The translations under genes were made by a program, and so were the position numbers. A DNA stretch of 64,000 nt from Trifolium pratense (lineage: Eukaryota > Streptophyta > Magnoliopsida > Fabales > Fabaceae), in NCBI RefSeq assembly GCF_020283565.1, contig NC_060065.1, positions 41,218,409 to 41,282,408 of the forward strand. The letters run 5' to 3'. Positions 12,957 to 24,029 of the stretch are shown piece by piece. Under the pieces are notes generated by a model. The model did not search any database. It was not told where the DNA came from and was given only the letters and a program-made list of their open reading frames with translations. The number at the start of each line of letters is the position of its first letter. Position 1 is the stretch's first letter.

Positions 12957-13375
12957 GGCTTAAATATGCAAAAGGTCCCTACACTTACGGGTCATTTGAG
13001 TTTTAGTCCCTGCATTTTAAAATTCTTTCATTTTGTCACTGCACTTTCATTTTACTTTAGAAATGGTCCCTGAACCCATTTTTTGTTGAAGTGACACATT
13101 TTTTTATGACGTGTCAATTTTATTTTACTTTTAAAAAATTACTTATTTAAAGGTATTTTGATAGATTCACTGCAAAATTAAATGAGTCATCAACTCTAAA
13201 GTCCAGCCAACAGTGACAGATCAGCAAAAATGTGTCATTTCAACAAAAAAAAAAGGGTATGGGGACCATTTTTAAAGTAAAATGAAAGTGCAGTGGCAAA
13301 ATGAAATGTTTTAAAAATGCAGGGACTAAAACTCAAATGACTCATAAGTGCAGGGACCTTTTCCATATTTAACCC
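12957..13375. mobile_element. 419-bp non-autonomous Mutator-like (MULE-type) element with 9-bp target duplication
   Basis: The two halves are long imperfect inverted repeats. The left end GGCTTAAATATG matches the reverse complement of the right end CATATTTAACCC. The words AAGGTCCCT, GAGTTTTAGTCCCTGCA and TGCACTTTCATTTTAC recur inverted on the right. The 9-bp repeat ATAAATATT flanks it exactly (12948-12956 and 13376-13384). Long TIRs with a 9-bp duplication indicate the Mutator superfamily. No ORF. Confidence 0.8.
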
Positions 13376-13384
13376 ATAAATATT

Positions 13385-13700
13385 AGACAAAAAAGTTCCT
13401 CGCCCATTCACCTATCTTTAAATCATCATTACCCAACTTTAGTAATGTTATTTTCAAACCACCAACCTACATTCAAACCAACCCTATTCTTAACCTCAAA
13501 CACATATCCTTCCACCACCATAGAGACACCTTTCTCCTCCATCCCAAAATTCTACATACCCTCCTCAACACCACATTTTACCGCCAAGACCTTGAACCAC
13601 AAGCCTTCCTGCTCTCCTAACAACCGCCATCTCTATTTCCCTAAAAGAGATTAATTAAATTCTCTAACCCTATGTACCTCCAATCCTCCACAATCACGAT
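13385..13700 (-). mobile_element. Possible LINE remnant
   Basis: The C-rich plus strand, read in reverse, gives short peptide-like stretches such as SLWWKDMCLR that resemble the region of plant LINE reverse transcriptases upstream of their zinc-binding domain. Frames are broken. It is similar in character to the clearer LINE remnant at 21950-23300. From 13700 to 14300 I see only AT-rich DNA. Confidence 0.3.
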
Positions 13701-14308
13701 TAAAATAAACTTTTTCTCATTTCACCCAATTTATCTTCCTCACATTAAAAAAAAATTAAATTGTTTGGTTTTATATTTGCTTTCTTTTTTTTATGGATTG
13801 TTTGGTATTATCTTTTTTTTAAAAAAACATTGTTTGGTATCTATTCAGTATTCACAGTAAATGTACCTTTTTTTAAAAGGTAAATGAACCGTTTTTTATT
13901 GAAAAATATAAATTTACTTTAATATTTGAAAATATCCTTCTAAAATATAAAAGGGTCAGTTTGAAAAGGGACAATTTAGTAATTGTAATACTAAAAAAAT
14001 ACACATTTATTACACTACCAACTTTTCTTAATATGCATGAAAAACTTCAATGAGAACTTATATTAAGGGACGGAGGGAGTATATGAATTAGCTTAAAAGT
14101 TTATTTATTTATATAAGCTATTTTCATAAGTTAAAAAATATGTCAAATCCAATCAGGTCCAAAAACTTAAACATTTTTAGATATCTTTTCTAAATTATAT
14201 AACATAATATTTTATAATCATACCCAAGAAAACGTTTCTTTTTAATTAGTGTTATTTAAAGAATTTATGGATATTATTTAAAACTACTTTTGACTGGTTT
14301 ATTGATAA

Positions 14309-14320
14309 TAATATAAAAAG
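14309..14320 (+). promoter_or_regulatory. TATA-like box upstream of the defensin-like gene
   Basis: TAATATAAAAAG lies about 65 bp before the start codon, followed by a GAAGAAGAAG tract typical of a plant 5' leader. It was placed by position and sequence only. Confidence 0.35.
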
Positions 14321-14383
14321 AAGAAGAAGAAAGATTTAATAAGATATTTTTTTCAATATTATTTGAACATCTTCCAAGGGAAC

Positions 14384-15255
14384 ATGGCTACAGACATCAA
14401 CCACAAGCTTATTTTCATTGCAATTTTATGCATTGCTTCCATTTTGCCTTCAGGTAACAAATTTATTACTTTGCTAGCTAGATTATTCAATTTTTAAATT
14501 TTTTGGTAGAATAGTTCTTAATGTAATTGTATCTCTAAGAACATTTTAAAATGGAAAAGAAAATATCATCTTAAAATAATTGATAAGAACGCCATTTTTA
14601 TTCAAGATGTTCAAATTATTCCAACCCCCTTAATGTAATTGTATCTCTAAGAACATTTTAAAATGGAAAAGAAAATATCATCTTAAAATAATTGATAAGA
14701 ACGCCATTTTTATTCAAGATATTCAAATTATTCCAACCCCTCTCCCCTGTATTTTTTTTTTTGTCAAGTAATCTAACAAAAATTTTTACTTTAAAGATGA
14801 ATAAGTGGAGTAGGCTGACCTTAGAAAGGTGCAAACAACTTTACAAAGTTAGGTCAAAATTTTGGGGCTTCAGATTTGTTTTTTTGCCTAGGGGGTGCAA
14901 ACAACAAATCAGTGTAGCCTGGTGGAAGTAGATTGCTGACATTCTAGGCTATACTGACTTGTTGTTTGTACCCCTGGGTAAATTATTTTTTTTGTATTGA
15001 TTTACAATTTAAATAGAAAATAGATCATTTATAGATAAAAAAATCATTTTTATTTTACTAGGGATCCCCTTTTACTATGAGAGTCGGACCTCTAATTTAA
15101 TTGTAATAACCCTGAAGTTGAGTATTCAGGATTCATACCCCGACTCCTACGTATATAATGTGATGTTTCTACTAACTAAGTTAAGCTCACGATGACATTT
15201 GATCTTCCTTTTTAAACCGACAATAAAAATTTAAAAATATTTACAATACTATGAA

Positions 15256-15343
<88 letters not shown>

Positions 15344-16038
15344 GATTGTATTTAAAAAACTTTGTTTTTGAAAATAATTTTATAAATTAGTTATTAAGAA
15401 CTGATTTTTAGACAAATATTATCTATTTTAGTTTTAGAATTTTTTTTTTAAAAAATAGTTTGGGAAAAAGAATCTAATGAAACTAAATAAAACTTATAAT
15501 TTTGTTTGACACAAAAACTTATGATATTTTAATGAACCGTAAATTAGTCTTAGAAATGAGAAATCCACCAGGCCATTATCATTATTAAGTTTATATATTT
15601 CTACAATTGAAGAAAAGTGGCTAATTTCATTTTAAAAAATGTCAAATTTTGAATGAGTTAATCATGTTTGATGTATGTATCACTAATGAATTGGTCCAAA
15701 TTGTATAGATCTTAGATCCTATAATAAACATGTGGTCAGATGTTCAATTTCTGACTTATTATTTTTCGACAGAAATTAGTCATCGTTAATGACGGTGAAA
15801 ACTTTTTAACTAAAAAAAGACTATGATGTATTGATGTATGTACTCAAAATTTCTAATAACCCTCTCTACTGTGATTGTAGGTGGTGCTACAATTGAAGAT
15901 AATTCTATTCCCATCGTTTCGCACTGTTTTGGCCATGATAAGTGTCCTGGTAATGATTATAGTTGCTCACAGAGGTGTATAAGGGCGGGTAACAGTAATG
16001 GCCATTGTGAAGGGAAACTATGTTGTTGCGAAACATAG
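14384..16038 (+). CDS. Defensin-like (DEFL/LCR-type) secreted cysteine-rich peptide, two exons
   Basis: Exon 1 (14384-14453) encodes a signal peptide, MATDINHKLIFIAILCIASI..., ending in phase 1 at TCAG|GTAACA. Exon 2 (15881-16038) follows the acceptor TTGTAG and closes in frame at 75 aa. The mature part has eight cysteines with spacing C-x5-C-x6-C-x3-C-x9-C-x4-CCC, ending ...CCCET. One exon for the signal peptide and one for the mature peptide is the standard DEFL layout in Arabidopsis and Medicago. Such peptides are secreted and act in defence, in reproduction or, as NCR peptides, in nodules; which applies here cannot be read from sequence. Six or more cysteines and the terminal CCC argue for the LCR/DEFL group rather than the classic 4- or 6-Cys NCRs. 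The 1.4-kb intron holds a tandem duplication and a microsatellite. Confidence 0.8.
14517..14740. repeat. Tandem duplication, two copies of 112 bp
   Basis: Two head-to-tail copies (14517-14628 and 14629-14740) starting CTTAATGTAATTGTATCTC and differing at very few positions, within the intron of the defensin-like gene. The near identity implies a recent slippage or unequal-exchange event. Confidence 0.9.
15254..15343. repeat. Compound (ATT)n-(GTT)n microsatellite
   Basis: About 18 ATT units run directly into about 12 GTT units within the defensin-like gene intron, a typical hypervariable compound trinucleotide repeat. Confidence 0.95.
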
Positions 16039-16078
16039 TCTTTTGTACAAGTACATGTACAAACACTAATACTTCCAT

Positions 16079-16390
16079 CAATAAAACTTACAATATAAAT
16101 TGATTTCAGATTTAATGTTGGCATGTTTGCAAACGTGCGTGCGTGCGTGCGTGCGCACGCGCACTCACACACACATTTACACAAACATCAATAAATGTGT
16201 TTCTGTCAACAAAAAAAATCAATAAATGCGTTAGTATCTTAACGTTGAATTTGAGTTCTCTAAAGTGAATAAGAGGAGTGCTAGCAACACACTCTTTAAT
16301 AGTGTGTTGCTAGCATTATTCAGTGAATAATTTACTTTAGAGTGTGAAATGAATAATAGCATAATAACACAGTTTGCCACGGTTATTAAT
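16079..16390. repeat. Flank repeat F1 (left copy of a ~250-bp direct repeat)
   Basis: Begins AATAAAACTTACAATATAAA and ends CCACGGTTATTAATTT. It contains a GTGCGTGCGTGC/CACGCGCACTCACAC purine-pyrimidine tract. It repeats nearly base for base at 17991-18240. F1 carries an extra 50-bp transposon that F2 lacks. The two copies bracket the orphan LRR block, so they look like a very long target duplication. Confidence 0.85.
16272..16321. mobile_element. 50-bp miniature hAT-like element with 8-bp target duplication
   Basis: The block is almost entirely two inverted arms: GTGCTAGCAACACACT and AGTGTGTTGCTAGC, joined by a short loop. It is flanked by AGTGAATA on both sides (16264-16271 and 16322-16329). 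The paralogous site in F2 (near 18168-18185) has one uninterrupted AGTGAATA, so the empty site is present in the same window. The arms match the ends of the longer element at 33138-33325, so this is a collapsed derivative. An 8-bp duplication points to the hAT superfamily. Confidence 0.85.
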
Positions 16391-16403
16391 TTACTTTAGA
16401 GAG

Positions 16404-17990
16404 AACAAGTGTTTTAATGCTTTCAAATTCCCAATATATTCAGGTAGTTTTCCATTGATGTTGCAATTCCTCAGAATCCTGAGAAACAATCAGATAGACA
16501 ACGATATATTATAAGTGCCTTTGTTGCTACTTTTTTTCTTTTATGTTTCTGAAAGAGTCAGAGGAATCAACTCACAGTCTGTTTAACAATGTCAGATTAT
16601 TAAGTTGTGGAAAAGGTGAAGATTCAGTTCCTTTCAGATCACTAATTCTCCTGAATATCACATTTGAATCAAAGCTAAGTAAACACAATTCAAATGAAAG
16701 TCAAATTTTAACCTTAGCTATATCAGTATATAGAATATCATACATACAAGTCAGTTAAGTTTCTCAAAAGTGATATTCCAGACGGAATCGGCCCACTTAA
16801 TCCACTCCCTTGAATGATTCTGTAAAACGTAAAGTAAACATTGACAAAAAAATTAAAGACAAGTAAAAAAACAACTAAGTTTAAGGAAAAAGTAAAATAA
16901 AAAAGCAGTGTGCAATGTGCATACAGTGTATCGATATTTTTCCAGTTCTGGATAAAATCAGGTATCTTTCCGGAGAAGTGGTTGTCTTCAATTCGGCTGC
17001 ATTGAGAGAGGATATGCAAATTTGAAGCACACTATTTTATTTTTTTTTAATTTAGTCATCAGTAAACGTCACAAAAATTTGAAGCTTACAAATCTAGCAA
17101 TGTAGTGAGCTTGGCAAATGTCGCAGGTATTTCTCCAGAAAACTTGTTAGAGGAAAGTCGCCTATATGTAATGAAAAACAAAACAGTAAATTATGCTTCG
17201 AAGCAATGGAAATCAAAGTGGATTTTCAGAATATGGATTTTGTATTTCAGCGAGAATATAAGTTAAGAAGAAAAAGTAAAGTGCTTACAGGTCTTGAATT
17301 TTCGGCAGATACCCAATCTCCGGCGGAAGAGTTCCAGACAATTGATTGTTAAATAACTCGCTATCCATTTCAAGTTAAAGTTAAGTTCAATTCTAATGAA
17401 ACTATTTGAATTAAACACATACATGTTTATGTACTTATAAATGGAAAAAATAAATCTGATAATGTGGGTAATGAGAAACTCACAAGATTTGGAGATTAGT
17501 TAAGTTTGCAATCTCCACTGGTATTGGACCCGTTAAACGATTCCCGAGGAGAGCACTATAATGATTAAGAAACATTTTGTCATTATATTATTGTTGCATG
17601 TAATTACTACAAGAAAATGAATGCAATCAATGATTAAAAACAATCAATGATTAAAAACCAGAAAGGAAAAACAAGAGACAAAACATACAATTTATAAATA
17701 TTCGTCAGAGAGCCCCATTCTTTAGGAATTGGACCGCTCAAGTAATTGCGAGCGAGGTCACTATAATAGAGGGAGAGAAAGAGTGTCATGTAAAATACAT
17801 ATTATATAGATAAAAGTAATTGAAAATATAAAACAAGTTTGATAATTTTGTTAATTTGGATGCGAGGGGAAGCTTAGGAATTACATACATCATTTGAAGG
17901 TAACGCAACCTGCTCAGTTCCGGTGGGAGAGTGCCTTGGAGACTTTGCCCTTTCAAACTTCTGTATGTTCATTTTTCCATAAAAAATTTA
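16404..17990 (-). pseudogene. Orphan block of nine LRR exons copied from gene C
   Basis: Near-identical to 20214-21836 and collinear with it. It contains copies of gene C exons 3 to 11 with their introns, but no signal peptide, N-terminal exon, linker, malectin or kinase exons. The last exon copy is cut at its donor: gene C reads CTT|GTAATTGC where this block reads CTTGTTCTC. Exons remain mostly open ([45 protein letters not shown]), so the copy is young. Without start, promoter or stop it cannot make a normal product. It is bracketed by the F1/F2 repeats. Confidence 0.88.
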
Positions 17991-18240
17991 AATAAAACTT
18001 ACAATATAAATTGATTTCAGATTTAATGTTGGCATGTTTGCAAACGTGCGTGCGTGCGTGCGCACGCGCACTCACACACACATTTACACAAACATCAATA
18101 AATGTGTTTCTGTCAACAAAAAAATCAATAAATGCGTTAGTATCTTAACGTTGAATTTGAGTTCTCTAAAGTGAATAATTTACTTTAGAGTGTGAAATGA
18201 ATAATAGCATAATAACACAGTTTGCCACGGTTATTAATTT
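17991..18240. repeat. Flank repeat F2 (right copy)
   Basis: Partner of F1, starting ATAAAACTTACAATATAAAT and ending CGGTTATTAATTT, after which the two copies diverge. It is uninterrupted by the 50-bp hAT-like insertion found in F1, so that insertion came after the duplication. Confidence 0.85.
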
Positions 18241-18375
18241 CAGCCATTGGTTTTAGATCGGATGGTTCAGCAAGAAATCGATTTCGTTATTATACAAGAG
18301 TTTTAAATATTAGATCATCATAACATGGATAATTTTTTTGTATAAGATTAGGAACGTTCAAACTTCAAAGCATAA

Positions 18376-21300
18376 CTAAGCAAATTTTTTGACTGATATA
18401 GCTGATATAAGAGGACCGTATACTGATTTATCCGGGAGGGATTGTGTCCCTTTTCCAGCCCAATACAAGCGGATCTCCAAGGTATTACTAGTAACATCAA
18501 CATCGTTGAACAGTTTTATGACTTTCTTACCAACTCCTCCTGCTTCTTCTGCAATATTAAAGTCCTTTTGCACCAAATTTCCCTGCAACATTTCAATCAC
18601 AACCTTAATGGCCTTAATCACTTTTTTATGAAAAGCCAAGTGACTATTGAAAGAAATTTGTTAAAGCATGTACCTGAATGTAGATATCGAATACACGCCT
18701 TCCAAGACTATGATAACTTTTATCGTTTGGGAACATTATTTCAGCAAAATGTAGATTTACCCAGTAGGCTCCATTTGCGAGGCAAAACCCGTAATAAGTC
18801 AAAGAAATAGGAGAAACACGTGCGTTCGTGTACAATTCAGCATCCACCATAGTAAGTTTAGTGATATTTTGCGGGGAATAAGTTTCTCCAAGGTTAACAC
18901 TTTCAATGAATATACCAGTGGTGCTAGATGCCCAATTTCCTGTTGGACTGACATAGAGTTTAGCTGGTGCAGGTGAATCTGAATCATCATCATATCTTGT
19001 TCCGTTGATTGTTGCTTGCTTTCCGCCACAATTTATATAAAGAGAGGTTGATGCTGGGTTGAGCAGATCATGTCAGCAACATTGGAAATATTAAGGAACA
19101 AAGAAAATCAAATTAAAAAAAAAAACTTAGCTGTCTATTGTAAATCAACCATAAAGAAACTCACGTTTGGGACATTGTAAGCGCAAACAAGAAGTTGTTC
19201 CTCTGAGAGAATGATGGAAGGAATAGAATAAGTTAGCATGATTAGTATAATAAGAGAGAAATGGAAAGGCTGCACACACACGCACGCACGCACGCACGCA
19301 AGCACGCATGTGCATGTTTTAGTATTTAAAATACAAAACTTACGTGTCATTGCGTGCCCATGAGGGAGAGAATAAGTTCCTGCGACATAGTAGAGAAGAT
19401 GGTGTCTTCAAAAGGTTCTTAAATTTGCAAACAAATGAGAAAACAAATGCAAGGATTCTTACACATTTGCAGCATTACATATTTGACTCCCTTGGCTGAT
19501 GCTGAAGTTATTGTATGAAAGATCTCTATATATACAAGTCATAAAATTTGATTAAGAATATGATTATACTTTTAAAACCACAAACTTAGAACCACCCCAA
19601 ACGGCCTCTATGCAATGAAACAAGTGAAAAGAAAAATGAAAGTCAACATAGAAAGGTAAAAAATAACAAATGATAGTGTTTTTGCAACATAATACATTGT
19701 TCAATCCAAGGAATCATAGAAGTAGACAGATAACTCACACGCTGACATTCGTTCTCCAATCAGGCACTGGTCCAGTCAGAAGGTTTCCGGTTAAAAATCT
19801 GCCACCAAAGAATATCAAAATATTAATATACAAAGCTTAATATTTATTTAGGTTGGCATTAATATTTTCTGAATGAATCGGTTGAGCTTAATCCTCGTGA
19901 ATCTAAGTATGATTATTTAGCTATCTGACATCAGACTGAAATTTGAAACTAGATTTGTTAAGAAGCCAATTGAGATATACCCCCAAAACAAATTACACTA
20001 AGAAGCTATGATGAATTTCATACATGTATTTCAAACTGTTGATGTCAGCATAGCTCCTTGGAATTGGTCCACTTAATTTATTAAAGCTGAGGTCTCTGAA
20101 AGAGATATCATATCGAAACGAGTTAAAAAAATACAGAGAAAATGTAGAAAGTTAATAAAAGAAACTTTAAAGGTTAATTATAGTGAAACAAAATGTAGAA
20201 AGTATGCAATTACAAGTGTTTTAATGCTTTCAAATTCCCAATATATTCAGGTAGTTTTCCATTGATGTTGCAATTCCTCAGAATCCTGAGAAACAATCAG
20301 ATAGACAACGATATATTATAAGTGCCTTTCTTGCTACTTTTTTTCTTTTATGTTTCTGAAAGAGTCAGAGGAATCAACTCACAGTCTGTTTAACAATGTC
20401 AGATTATTAAGTTGTGGAAAAGGTGAAGATTCAGTTCCTTTCAAATCACTAATTCTCCTGAATATCACATTTGAATCAAAGCTAAGTAATCACAATTCAA
20501 ATGAAAGTCAAATTTCAACCTTAGCTTTATCAGTATATAGAATATCATACATACAAGTCGGTTAAGTTTCTCAAAAGTGATATTCCAGACGGAATCGGGC
20601 CACTTAATCCACTCCCTTGAATGATTCTGTCAAAAGTAAAGTAAACATTGATTAAAAAATTTAAAGTCAAGTAATACAACTTGTTCAAAAAAAAGTCAAG
20701 TAATACAAAAACAACTAAATTTGAAGAAAAATTAAAATAAAAAAGCAGTGTGCATACAGTGTATCGATATTTTTCCAGTTCTGGATAAAATCAGGTATCT
20801 TTCCGGAGAAGTGGTTGTCCTCAATTCGGCTGCATTGAGAGAGATATGAAAATTCGAAGCAACATAAAAACTATTTTTTTTTAATTTAGTCATCAGTAAA
20901 CATCACCATGAAAATTTGAAGCTTACAAATCAAGCAATGTAGTGAGCTTAGCAAATGTCGCAGGTATTTCTCCAGAAAACTTGTTAGAGGAAAGTCGCCT
21001 ATATGTAATGAAAAACAAAACAGTAAATTATGCTTCGAAGCAATGGAAATCAAAATGGGTTTTCAGCATATGGATTTTGTATTTCAGCGAGAACATAAAT
21101 TAAGGAGAAAAAATAAAGTGCTTACAGGTCTTGAATTTTCGGTAGATACCCAAGCTCCGGAGGAAGGGTTCCAGACAATTGATTGTTAAATAACTCGCTA
21201 TCCATTTCAAGTTAAAGTTAAGTTCAATTCTAATGAAACTATTTGAATTAAACACATACATGTTTATGTACTTATAAATGGAAAAAATAAATCTGATAAG

Positions 21301-24029
21301 GTGGGTAATGAGAAACTCACAAGATTTGGAGATTAGTTAAGTTTGCAATCTCCACTAGTATTGGACCCGTTAAACGATTCCCGAGGAGAGCACTATAATG
21401 ATTAAGAAACATGTTGTCATTATATTATTGTTGCATGTAATTACTACAAGAAAATGAATGCAATCAATGATTAAAAACAATCAATGATTAAAAACTAGAA
21501 AGGAAAAACAAGAGACAAAACATACAATTTATAAATATTCGTCAGAGAGCCCCATTCTTTAGGAATTGGACCGCACAAGTAATTGCGAGCGAGGTCACTG
21601 TAATAGAGGGAGAGAAAGAGTGTCATGTAAAATACGTATTATATAGATAAAAGTAATTGAAAATATAAAACAAGTTTGATAATTTTGTTAATTTGGATGC
21701 GAGGGGAAGCTTAGGAATTACATACATCATTTGAAGGTAACGCAACCTGCTCAGTTCCGGTGGGAGAGTGCCTTGGAGACTTTGCCCTTTCAAACTTCTG
21801 TATGTTCATTTTTCCATAAAAAATTTAAACTTACAATTAGATTATATGTATTAATAGAAATCACCCCAAGCATAAGAAATTGTAAGAGGACAAGTACAGT
21901 ACAACTCTTGAAACAGTTGAAAAAAAACCATATATCAATAAGCAATTAATTCTAGGCCAAAAGCCACTAGATCAATATTATGATTTCACAATAAAATGCA
22001 CCCGGACACAAGACCCTCGCTACAACAAATAGACCATAACATTGATCTAGTGTCCGGGTGCATTAAGAAAAACAAATAGACCGTAACAGCACCCCTAATT
22101 CTAACTGCTGAAACAACAGAAGAATGCACCCAAAAAATCCAGACCTGCGACAAATAGCAGAATAACATGATGAAAGTAATTGTAATGTGAAGCCAAAACC
22201 TCCGCTTCACAAAACCGGCTCCAACCACCAATTATGATAATAGACCTGCTGGTAAGAAGACCACAGACAGAAGCATAGAAGCTGCCCTCAAACAATTCCC
22301 AACGCATGCTAATAATACCATTTTAACAGACAAAACTAACATTCATATATGATATCCCAAACAAGCGAGAGGATTCGCAAAACACTGACTAATGGAATAC
22401 CAAAAAACGCTTTGATTTGTTTCAGGCCAACTCCAAGACAGAAATTTTAGACCCGTATCATGCCGAGATACCTTGTTTCCATAATGACCAAATGCATGCA
22501 AACCAAAGTGTACGGAATTTAAACTAGGTGACTCTCCCATCATGAATTAAACCAGAAAAAGAATCAAGAAGCTGATTTCCATCGTTTTGAAAGACTACAG
22601 ACAACCCTGACAACTTTGCTATTACATGCCAAACTTTTGAAAAAACCAGATTAAAAAAATACATGGCTCACTGACTAAACATGACTTCACCCAACTACAC
22701 ACAATCTGTCAAACTACATGTAATCTGTAATCACTTCCAATGATCCCACGATGCAACTGATTATCTACAGTTGGGCTGCAGTTTTGAGTTAGTTGCCAAA
22801 CAAACACCTCAACCTTTGACTGGAACAAATTTATACCAAATTTTATTGTTGAATGCCTCCTCTACCTTATTGCACACCCTCGTCAACTTCTCATACGTCG
22901 ATCTCACTGAGAAAACTTACCATCCTTCCACACAATTCTATCACTAACGCTCGCACCTACCATCAACGGCATTTCTCGAATCAGTCAACTTCGCTTCTTT
23001 TTCCAGAGATAAATCAAAAAGTCTAGCAAACGTCATTTTTAACTCGTCGTCACCCACCCAACAATCACCCCAAAACCAAGACTCTCCCCATCCCCAAAAT
23101 TAAGATCCATTGACACAAAGCACCAACCAAGACTCTCAATCTCACACACCTAATCAATATTTCCCGCATCAGACCACCAAGCCAATCCCTCCATTCCCAA
23201 GTATTCCAAAAGATTCACCATATTTAGATTTTACAATTTTAAACCATAAACTAATTATCTCATTTTTTAATCTCACAAACACTTCCCTAATAAGGCAATA
23301 TTAAAACCTTCATGTTTTATATGTCTAACCCACCAACCTCTAGCCGTATGAACACACCCGCTCCCATTTCACCCAATTAACTCTTTTGTTGCATTTTAAC
23401 CGATCTAATTCATGTACACACACATAAACAATGTCAATTCCTACTTATATATCAATGTAAATATGTGAGTACCAATGTAAATTAAAAAAGTAAAATTGAA
23501 TAGAATTGGTCATAGCAAAGGGTCACTTAGGAGACTTACATCCAAATAACATGGCAGTAGTTGTCACCAGCAATAGAGCAGTCACAAGTGACATTGTTAT
23601 CTAAGACTTTCGGTATGGGCGGCGTAACCCAGTTAGGTTTGTTGCTACATGGATCTATGTCAAAATTCCAATCCTTCTTACCAAGTGCTTTAGCTATAGC
23701 TTTAAGAGCTTCCTCTAAATATACAATTGAAAGCTATCAGCTAAGTACTGAAAATTCTTCTAAACTACACACACATATAATCAAATATATATACAGAATT
23801 TCAATATAAGCTAAAACATACATGATATTTAATCTAACATGAATCCTAAGATAAAAAATAAACTAGAATAAAAGATTAGATCAAATAAATTTCATTATTA
23901 TTTGGAAGCTATGGAAGAAATAGATATCATACTTTCATCTGGATGAATAGTTTTAGCTCCAAAAGCTGTTAGAGATATGAACCAAATGACAGTTAATGAA
24001 AAGAACAGAAACTGAGAGGAAGTGTTCAT
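18376..24029 (-). CDS. Gene C: secreted-type LRR/malectin protein lacking transmembrane and kinase domains
   Basis: Exons: 24029-23933, 23714-23540, 21797-21726, 21597-21526, 21392-21321, 21197-21126, 20998-20927, 20829-20758, 20626-20555, 20457-20383, 20285-20214, 20095-20024, 19798-19739, 19525-19463, 19379-19344, 19202-19165, 19053-18674, 18582-18376. Total 1779 nt, 592 aa. It has the same plan as RLK-E and RLK-F up to the second malectin exon: signal peptide MNTSSQFLFFSLTVIWF..., N-terminal [16 protein letters not shown] exons of mostly 72 nt, then malectin ([28 protein letters not shown]). Paralogues continue ...SAISVES|G into a transmembrane exon. Here homology stops after ISV, and unrelated DNA supplies KKFA and a stop. 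No TM or kinase exon lies downstream. If transcribed, it should yield an exported ectodomain, perhaps a receptor-like decoy; a decaying gene is the alternative. Every exon is open with normal splice sites. Confidence 0.8.
21950..23300 (-). mobile_element. LINE (non-LTR retrotransposon) 3' remnant in gene C intron 2
   Basis: On the minus strand broken frames give FARLFDLSLEKEAKL, then WKDGKFS, FNNKIWYKFVPVKVEVFVWQ and a PTVDNQLHRGI stretch. This is the order seen in the zinc-binding domain (zf-RVT) that ends plant LINE reverse transcriptases. Further on, NPLACLG resembles the usual C-terminus. The 3' part has a hairpin: AATGCACCCGGACAC near 21993 pairs with GTGTCCGGGTGCATT near 22050. Several stops and frameshifts make it non-functional. 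Confidence 0.65.

Noticed and set aside
13445..13654. 69-codon plus-strand frame rich in Pro/Ser/Thr
   Set aside because: No family features, and composition is explained by C-rich DNA that reads as LINE-like sequence on the other strand.
14692..14931. 79-codon plus-strand frame in the defensin-like gene intron
   Set aside because: It starts in the 112-bp tandem duplication, lacks any family feature, and lies wholly inside the intron.
15957..16184. Minus-strand Cys-rich frame (MCKCVCECACART...) as a peptide gene
   Set aside because: Antisense shadow of the defensin-like exon plus a GTGC/CACA repeat; the cysteines come from the simple repeat.
16404..17990. Orphan LRR block as extra exons of gene C
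   Set aside because: Downstream of gene C's stop and polyadenylation side, it carries only copies of exons 3-11, and its last donor is destroyed.
21986..22543. Hydrophobic minus-strand frames as small membrane proteins
   Set aside because: They fall in the 3' part of the LINE remnant, overlap each other in different frames and lack gene signals.
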